From positions 1-10,656 of the forward strand of contig CAKZXL010000710.1 of the NCBI GenBank assembly GCA_937883885.1: a stretch of DNA of 10,656 nucleotides. Reading direction: 5' to 3'. Under the pieces are notes generated by a model. That model was given only the letters and a program-made list of their open reading frames with translations, was not told where the DNA came from and did no database searches. Source of the stretch: an uncultured Aquincola sp. (GTDB lineage: Bacteria; Pseudomonadota; Gammaproteobacteria; Burkholderiales; Burkholderiaceae). Positions 6,516 through 10,656 of the stretch are shown in pieces (positions within the stretch are counted from its first letter, which is position 1; every line of letters starts with the position of its first letter). Made by a program: the position numbers and the translations under genes.

Positions 6516-7370
6516 ATGAGGCTGCTGCCCACCCATGCCCTCACCCTGCTGGCCGCCCTGTGCGGCGCCGGCGCTGCCCATGCGCAAAGCTACAACGTCT
6601 TCGGCACCGTCACGGCCGAAGCCAGTTCACGCATCGCGCCGGTGCCCGCCTACCAGATGAACCCGGCCAGCGTGCTGCGCCAGGACGACCCGCTGGCGCT
6701 GCAACCCAATCCGCTGGCGGTCAGCGCATCGGCCGGCCCCGGCGTGGCCAATGCCAAGTTCATCGGCAGCGTGGGTGTGCTCAAGGCCTATGCGTCGACC
6801 AGCTTTCCGTACGCCTACAACGCCGCCAACGAAGTGGTGAACGACGGCTATGCCAGCGCCCAGGTCGATGGCAGCTTCGTCGACCACATCCTGGTCACCG
6901 GCGCAGGCCTCAGCCTGCTGACGCCGGTGACCTACAGCGTCGTCTTCACCATTGCCGGCACGACGTCGTCGCAGGGCGGGTATGCCACGGCGGGCGCCAG
7001 GCTCAGCGACGTCGACCGCGGCACCTATGCGGCACCGCTCAACTGGGACAGCCGCAGCAACGCACCGGGCAGCTTCACCGTCAGCATCAACACCTTCGTA
7101 GGCGACACGCTGCGCCTGTCGGGCCAGCTGACGGCCTGGGCCTACAGCACGTCCAACAGCCCCACGCTGTCGTCGGGCGAAGCCGACTTCTACAACTCGG
7201 CCCACTTCCACCTCACGCCTTCCATCGCGGGCCTCAACACCACCGGCGCCAGCGGCTACAACTACCTGGCCACCGCCGTGCCCGAACCCGCCACCGCCTG
7301 GCTGCTGGCCCTGGGCGTGGCCGGCCTGATCGGCCATCGGCGGCGCTACAGCACTTCGTTGAGCAGGTAA
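6516..7370 (+). CDS. Secreted PEP-CTERM protein of unknown function (paralogue-like to the one at 8730)
   Basis: A 284-residue exported protein. The signal peptide (1-23) ends in AHA; the mature part starts QSYNVFG. The body is rich in Ser, Thr, Ala, Gly and Asn, lacks Cys after the signal, and looks beta-rich. No catalytic motif is recognised. The C-terminus is a PEP-CTERM signal: VPEPAT (255-260), a hydrophobic helix (261-273), HRRR, then seven extra residues. Such proteins are exported by Sec and processed at the membrane by an exosortase. The ATG at 6516 is chosen because CGGAGA (6505-6510) precedes it by five bases and a signal peptide follows at once. Patches at residues 84-93 (GSVGVLKAYA), 119-131 and 222-229 resemble the protein at 8730. 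It starts 71 bases after the histidine kinase and may share its transcript. Its last 25 bases overlap the convergent phospholipase-D-like gene. Confidence 0.85.
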   Translation: MRLLPTHALTLLAALCGAGAAHAQSYNVFGTVTAEASSRIAPVPAYQMNPASVLRQDDPLALQPNPLAVSASAGPGVANAKFIGSVGVLKAYASTSFPYAYNAANEVVNDGYASAQVDGSFVDHILVTGAGLSLLTPVTYSVVFTIAGTTSSQGGYATAGARLSDVDRGTYAAPLNWDSRSNAPGSFTVSINTFVGDTLRLSGQLTAWAYSTSNSPTLSSGEADFYNSAHFHLTPSIAGLNTTGASGYNYLATAVPEPATAWLLALGVAGLIGHRRRYSTSLSR

Positions 7371-8608
7371 AAGGCGTTGTCCTTGAGCTTGTGCCAGGTG
7401 CCGCGGCGCACCCAGGCATCCAGCTCGATCTCGGTGGCGCGGGCGGCGTACTTCTCGAAGATGGCGTCCAGCCGCGTGGCCAGCGCCGCGTCGCTGATCG
7501 ACAGGCTGATCTCGTCGTTGATCTCGAAACTGCGGTCGTCGAAGTTGCTGGACCCAATGGCGCACCACACGCCGTCCACGGTCACGATCTTCTGGTGCAG
7601 CAGCGTGTGCGGGTACTCGAACAGCCGCACGCCGCAGCGCAGCAGCTTCTCGAAGTTGCGGTGGCCGGCATGCTGCACCATCGGGTTGTCCGAGCCGCTG
7701 GTCGAAGGCATGAGCACCCGCACGTCCACGCCGCGCTTCACAGCGGCGCCCATCGCGTCGATCGCCTCGGGCTCAGGGATGAAGTAGGGGTTCTGGATCC
7801 ACAGCCGCCGCTGCGCCAGGCAGATGACGGTGTGGTGCAGGATCTTGACCGTGGGCGCCGAGTTCTCGGGCTTGGCGAACACCGCATGCATCGTGGCATC
7901 GCCCGCCGGCTCCAGCGGCGGGAACGTGGCGTCGCCCACAAACAGCTCGCCGGTTTCGCCCGCCCAGTTTTCGCTGAAGGCGGCCTGGATGCTGTGCACG
8001 ATGGGCCCGTGCAGCTGCAGACTCACGTCGGCAAAGTGCTGACCGTCTTCGGCATCGCCCAGCCAGTCGTCCACGATGCAGTGGCCGCCGACGAAGGCCT
8101 CGCGACCGTCCAGCACCACGAGCTTGCGGTGGTCGCGGTCGTTGAGCACGCCGATGTTGCGCAGCGCCCGCTTGTGGAAGAAGCACACCTGGCAGCCGGC
8201 CTCGCGCATCTGCGCCACCACGTCGCGGCCGGCGCCCTTGCTGCCTTGCGCGTCCAGCAGCACCCGCACCTTCACGCCGGCCCGCGCGCGCTCGCACAGC
8301 GCACCGGCCAGGCGGCGGCCCAGCTGACCGTCCTTCCACAAGAAGGTCTCGAAGTGCACGCTCCGCGTGGCCTGGCCGATGCGGTCGATCAGCACGTCGA
8401 AGAAGGCGCCGTTCTCATGCACCGTCCAGCGGTTGCCGGCCAGGGCCGAACCCAGCGTCAGGCCCGAGAGGCTGGGCATCAAGGCGTCGATCGGATGGTC
8501 GCACTCGATCTTGAGCGAAGGGTCGCGGTGGCGCCGGATCGACCAGATGACCAGCAGCTGCACCACCACCAGCATGGCCAGCATGCCGCCCCAGAAAGCT
8601 CCGCTCAT
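7346..8608 (-). CDS. Phospholipase D-superfamily membrane protein, cardiolipin synthase-like
   Basis: The 420-residue protein begins with one hydrophobic helix (5-23) followed by IRRHR, giving an inner-membrane anchor. Two complete HKD motifs are present: HRKLVVLD (H160, K162, D167) followed by GG, and HQKIVTVD (H338, K340, D345) followed by GSSNFDDRS. The spacing and the segments FETFLWKDGQLG, VRVLLDAQGSKG, NPYFIPEPEAIDA and VRVLMPSTSGSDN match bacterial cardiolipin synthases, which join two phosphatidylglycerols or related lipids through a phospho-His intermediate. E. coli ClsA has two N-terminal helices; only one is clear here, so the exact substrate is open. The ATG at 8608 is preferred because GGGGGTGGAG lies just upstream and the membrane helix follows; ATG 8641 and TTG 8692 in the same frame lack a ribosome site. 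It is divergent from the PEP-CTERM gene at 8730 and overlaps the one ending at 7370. Confidence 0.85.
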   Translation of the reverse strand: MSGAFWGGMLAMLVVVQLLVIWSIRRHRDPSLKIECDHPIDALMPSLSGLTLGSALAGNRWTVHENGAFFDVLIDRIGQATRSVHFETFLWKDGQLGRRLAGALCERARAGVKVRVLLDAQGSKGAGRDVVAQMREAGCQVCFFHKRALRNIGVLNDRDHRKLVVLDGREAFVGGHCIVDDWLGDAEDGQHFADVSLQLHGPIVHSIQAAFSENWAGETGELFVGDATFPPLEPAGDATMHAVFAKPENSAPTVKILHHTVICLAQRRLWIQNPYFIPEPEAIDAMGAAVKRGVDVRVLMPSTSGSDNPMVQHAGHRNFEKLLRCGVRLFEYPHTLLHQKIVTVDGVWCAIGSSNFDDRSFEINDEISLSISDAALATRLDAIFEKYAARATEIELDAWVRRGTWHKLKDNAFYLLNEVL

Positions 8609-8729
8609 CGTCTCCACCCCCGCGCCCTGTTGTTGCCGCATGCCGGTGCAATCAGCGCGCCTGCGTGCCGCCACCAGCCCCCACGTTTGCAAGAAGACGA
8701 AGGATCAGGCGCCTACTAGCATCGCGCGC
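8609..8729. other. Divergent intergenic region between the PLD-like gene and PEP-CTERM gene
   Basis: These 121 bases must hold the start signals for the right-hand PEP-CTERM gene and probably the PLD-like gene. TTGCAA (8687-8692) and TACTAG (8714-8719) are a poor -35/-10 pair, 21 bases apart. No convincing ribosome site precedes the ATG at 8730; AAGGA (8700-8704) is too distant. No RNA gene or strong hairpin is seen. Confidence 0.4.
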
Positions 8730-9695
8730 ATGAAGTGGATGACCTGTGCCCTGATGGCCGCCGCTCTGGCCGCCACCGCGCCGCTGGCACACGGCGCTGC
8801 CTCGGGGCTGAGCGTGCTGGTCGGTTGCGCCGCCTCTTCCGGCAACAGCAGCAGCGCCGGTTGCGCCTATGCGCCGCAACAGACCACCGACAGCTCGCCC
8901 AACGCGCGCCTGTTCGCGCAGGACGAAGTGCTGGACCCGGCCACCGGTGCGCTGAACAGTGCCGGCGCCACGGCCTATGCCCGCTACGGCGCGCTGGGCG
9001 TGCTGGCGCAGGCTTCGGCCTCCACGGCCAACCCGCTCAGCCCGGGCTACACCACGGCCGGCAGCAACGCGGCGGCCACGGCCGTGTTCGGCGACACCAT
9101 GCTGCTGACCGCGCCCGGCCTGGCCAACACCGCCGGGGTGATGACGGTGCGCCTGAAGCTCGACGGCGACCTGCATGCCTGGGACTACAGCCCGGCCACC
9201 GGGGCGCCGCGCGAAGGCTTCCAGGCCATCCTCACGTCGCAGACGTATTTCTTCGATGCCACCGTGGGCGGGCAGCTGCTCAGCCATCGCTTCACGGCGC
9301 AGGCCATGGTGACCGCGCCGGGCGAACAGCGCAGTGCTGACGTGCCCACCACCTTGACGCTGGAGGTGCCGATCGTCTTCGGCCACTCGGTGTACTTCCA
9401 GACCGAGCTGTCGGTGCGCACCGAGGCCAACGTCGATGCGCCCGGCCTGTCGCCGGACGATCCCAGCTACGGCTTTCCCCGCGTCGGCGGCGCGACGGCC
9501 AGCTTCCTGCACACGCTGCGCTGGGACGGCATCAGCCGCGTGACCAATGCCCAGGGCCAGGCCGTTGATGGCTTTGGCGTGGCGTCGGCCACCGGCATCG
9601 ACTGGCGGGTCGCTGCGCCGGTGCCCGAGCCCTCGACCGCCGCGCTGCTGGGCCTGGGCGTGGCCCTGCTGGCCTGGCGGCAACGGCGCGCGTAG
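8730..9695 (+). CDS. Secreted PEP-CTERM protein of unknown function
   Basis: A 321-residue exported protein. The signal peptide (MKWMTCALM..., about 1-22) ends near AHG. The mature part has two cysteines close together (C33, C45), possibly a disulfide, then a Ser/Thr/Ala-rich, probably beta-rich body without a recognised catalytic motif. The C-terminus is a textbook PEP-CTERM signal: VPEPST (298-303), hydrophobic helix AALLGLGVALLAW, then RQRRA at the very end. Shared patches with the protein at 6516 include GALGVLAQASAS (87-98), the stretch AVFGDTMLLTAPGL (118-131) and ATASFLHTL (255-263). Function is unknown; such proteins are thought to act at the cell surface or in the exopolysaccharide matrix. 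The start is the first Met giving a signal peptide; Met4 is possible, and no clear ribosome site supports either. It is divergent from the PLD-like gene and convergent, with a 15-base gap, with the amidase. Confidence 0.82.
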   Translation: MKWMTCALMAAALAATAPLAHGAASGLSVLVGCAASSGNSSSAGCAYAPQQTTDSSPNARLFAQDEVLDPATGALNSAGATAYARYGALGVLAQASASTANPLSPGYTTAGSNAAATAVFGDTMLLTAPGLANTAGVMTVRLKLDGDLHAWDYSPATGAPREGFQAILTSQTYFFDATVGGQLLSHRFTAQAMVTAPGEQRSADVPTTLTLEVPIVFGHSVYFQTELSVRTEANVDAPGLSPDDPSYGFPRVGGATASFLHTLRWDGISRVTNAQGQAVDGFGVASATGIDWRVAAPVPEPSTAALLGLGVALLAWRQRRA

Positions 9696-9703
9696 GCCGC
9701 CCA

Positions 9704-9737
9704 GGGCCGGTCACAGCGGCGGCGCAGCGACCGGCCC
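9704..9737. terminator. Perfect 9-bp inverted repeat at convergent gene ends
   Basis: GGGCCGGTC (9704-9712) pairs perfectly with GACCGGCCC (9729-9737) across a 16-base loop. It lies 8 bases after the PEP-CTERM stop and covers the amidase stop and last codons. The position suits a two-way terminator, but no T-tract follows on either strand, so it may act only as a 3'-end stabiliser. Confidence 0.35.
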
Positions 9738-10656
9738 CAGCAGCGCTTCCATCGCCAGGCCGATGGCGATCAGCCGGCGGTCGCTGCCCACCGGGCCGTC
9801 CAGCTCCAGCCCCACCGGCAGGCCTTCTGCCGTTAGCCCGGCAGGCAGCGACAGACCGGGCAGCCCCGCATTGCTGCCCGGGTCGGTGTTGCGGATGTAG
9901 GTGCCGAAAGTGTCGGCCGCCGGCCCGCCGTTGACCGACACGGTGGACGAGCCGTTGACCGCATCGATGGTGGTGGCCGGCAGCAGGGTCGTCGGGAACA
10001 GCAGGGCCTCGATGCGGTGGTTGGCAAAGCAGGCGGCATACACGGCCTGCATGCGCGGCCGGTAGACGTTGATGGCGTCGGCATAGGCCGCGCCGAAGGC
10101 ATCGGCCAGGATGGCACCGAAGGCGCCCTTCACGTCGGGGCTGGCCACGCCCGCGGCCACGTCGGCCAGGCTGATGTTGGCCGCGCCATTGGCCGCCAGC
10201 CAGGCCGGCAGGTCGGCGATGGGTTCGTGCAGCGCGATCTGGAACGACACCTGGTTGTTCAGGTCCGCCAGGCCCGGCAGGTCCACGTCCACCAGCACCA
10301 CGCCTGCCGCCTGCAGCCTGGCGCGCGCGGCCTGCACCACCGGCGCCAGGCTGCTGTCCAGCCCCGCCCAGAAGCTGGCCGGGATGCCCAGGCGCAGCCC
10401 GGCCAGCGAGGCCGCGGCGGGCACCGTGGTGCCGGTGATGGCGGCATCCAGCCAGGCCAGGTCGGCCACGCCGCGGCCCATCGGGCCGACGGTGTCGCGC
10501 GTGTGGCTGATGGGCACCACTGCGTTCTCGTCGTGGTACCGGCGCTCGGCCCCGCCGTTGCCCACCGAAGGCCGCAGGCCGGCGATGCCGCACAAGGCCG
10601 CCGGCACGCGGGTGGAGCCGCCGGTGTCGGTGCCCAGCCCCGCCACCGCGATGCGC
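9711..10656 (-). CDS. Amidase-signature family hydrolase (C-terminal part; 5' end outside window)
   Basis: The gene runs off the right edge; 314 codons and the TGA stop are visible. The first visible residues, RIAVAGLGTDTGGSTRVPA, hold the amidase signature with the nucleophilic serine in GGST (about 10614-10616). The cis-serine and lysine of the Ser-cisSer-Lys triad lie upstream, outside the window. Other family segments are GIAGLRPSVG, PISHTRDTVGPMGR and GLPVGLELDGPVGSDRRL near the C-terminus. The family hydrolyses amide bonds to a carboxylate and ammonia. The HTRDTVGPMGR and GLPVGLELDGP segments recall indoleacetamide and mandelamide hydrolases, but the substrate cannot be assigned from this half. 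A full member is about 430-520 residues, so roughly 120-200 are missing. Whether it has a signal peptide is unseen. The frame also has a GTG at 10646, which is internal to the conserved motif and cannot be the true start. Confidence 0.88.
   Translation of the reverse strand, partial: RIAVAGLGTDTGGSTRVPAALCGIAGLRPSVGNGGAERRYHDENAVVPISHTRDTVGPMGRGVADLAWLDAAITGTTVPAAASLAGLRLGIPASFWAGLDSSLAPVVQAARARLQAAGVVLVDVDLPGLADLNNQVSFQIALHEPIADLPAWLAANGAANISLADVAAGVASPDVKGAFGAILADAFGAAYADAINVYRPRMQAVYAACFANHRIEALLFPTTLLPATTIDAVNGSSTVSVNGGPAADTFGTYIRNTDPGSNAGLPGLSLPAGLTAEGLPVGLELDGPVGSDRRLIAIGLAMEALLGPVAAPPL

Noticed and set aside
8675..8691. Possible sigma-54 promoter (CAGC...TTTGCA) before the PEP-CTERM gene at 8730
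   Set aside because: The -24 GG is missing and the spacing to TTGC is one base off.
6560..8719. 719-codon open frame on the + strand
   Set aside because: It runs out of frame through the PEP-CTERM gene and antisense through the PLD-like gene, both of which have clear signal peptides, motifs and sorting tags.

Overview
The window is about 70% GC with little non-coding DNA. It carries three proteins ending in PEP-CTERM sorting signals and a NasT-type nitrogen regulator. This fits a high-GC Burkholderiales betaproteobacterium (Rubrivivax/Ideonella-like). The lineage is inferred from gene content; no rRNA or marker gene is present.

Left block (1-2961, all + strand): the 3' end of an ANTAR-domain regulator of the NasT/NasR kind is followed by a 198-base gap holding two hairpins and a terminator-like structure. 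Next come a FocA/NirC-family formate/nitrite channel and, 10 bases later, a PP2C phosphatase-Ser/Thr kinase fusion with a C-terminal membrane anchor. This looks like a nitrite-uptake branch of a nitrate-assimilation locus. The leader has the layout expected of ANTAR antitermination: paired A1/G4 loops, with the second hairpin competing with a terminator. It is the most interesting regulatory element here.

Middle block (2975-7370): a secreted SGNH-hydrolase-like protein with a PEP-CTERM tail lies on the minus strand, convergent with the kinase. It is divergent, across 191 bases, from a hybrid sensor histidine kinase with a periplasmic sensor and a C-terminal receiver. A second PEP-CTERM protein follows the kinase on the + strand.

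Right block (7346-10656): a phospholipase-D/cardiolipin-synthase-like membrane enzyme lies on the minus strand, overlapping the preceding PEP-CTERM gene tail-to-tail by 25 bases. A third PEP-CTERM protein is divergent from it and resembles the second in several patches. The window ends inside a minus-strand amidase-signature enzyme; a 9-bp perfect inverted repeat lies at the convergent gene ends.

The PEP-CTERM proteins should be exported by Sec and processed by an exosortase encoded elsewhere; no exosortase is in this window. I see no tRNA, rRNA, IS element, CRISPR array or phage gene. Apart from the NasT leader, no intergenic stretch exceeds 191 bases. Most other long reading frames are antisense or off-frame shadows typical of high-GC DNA.
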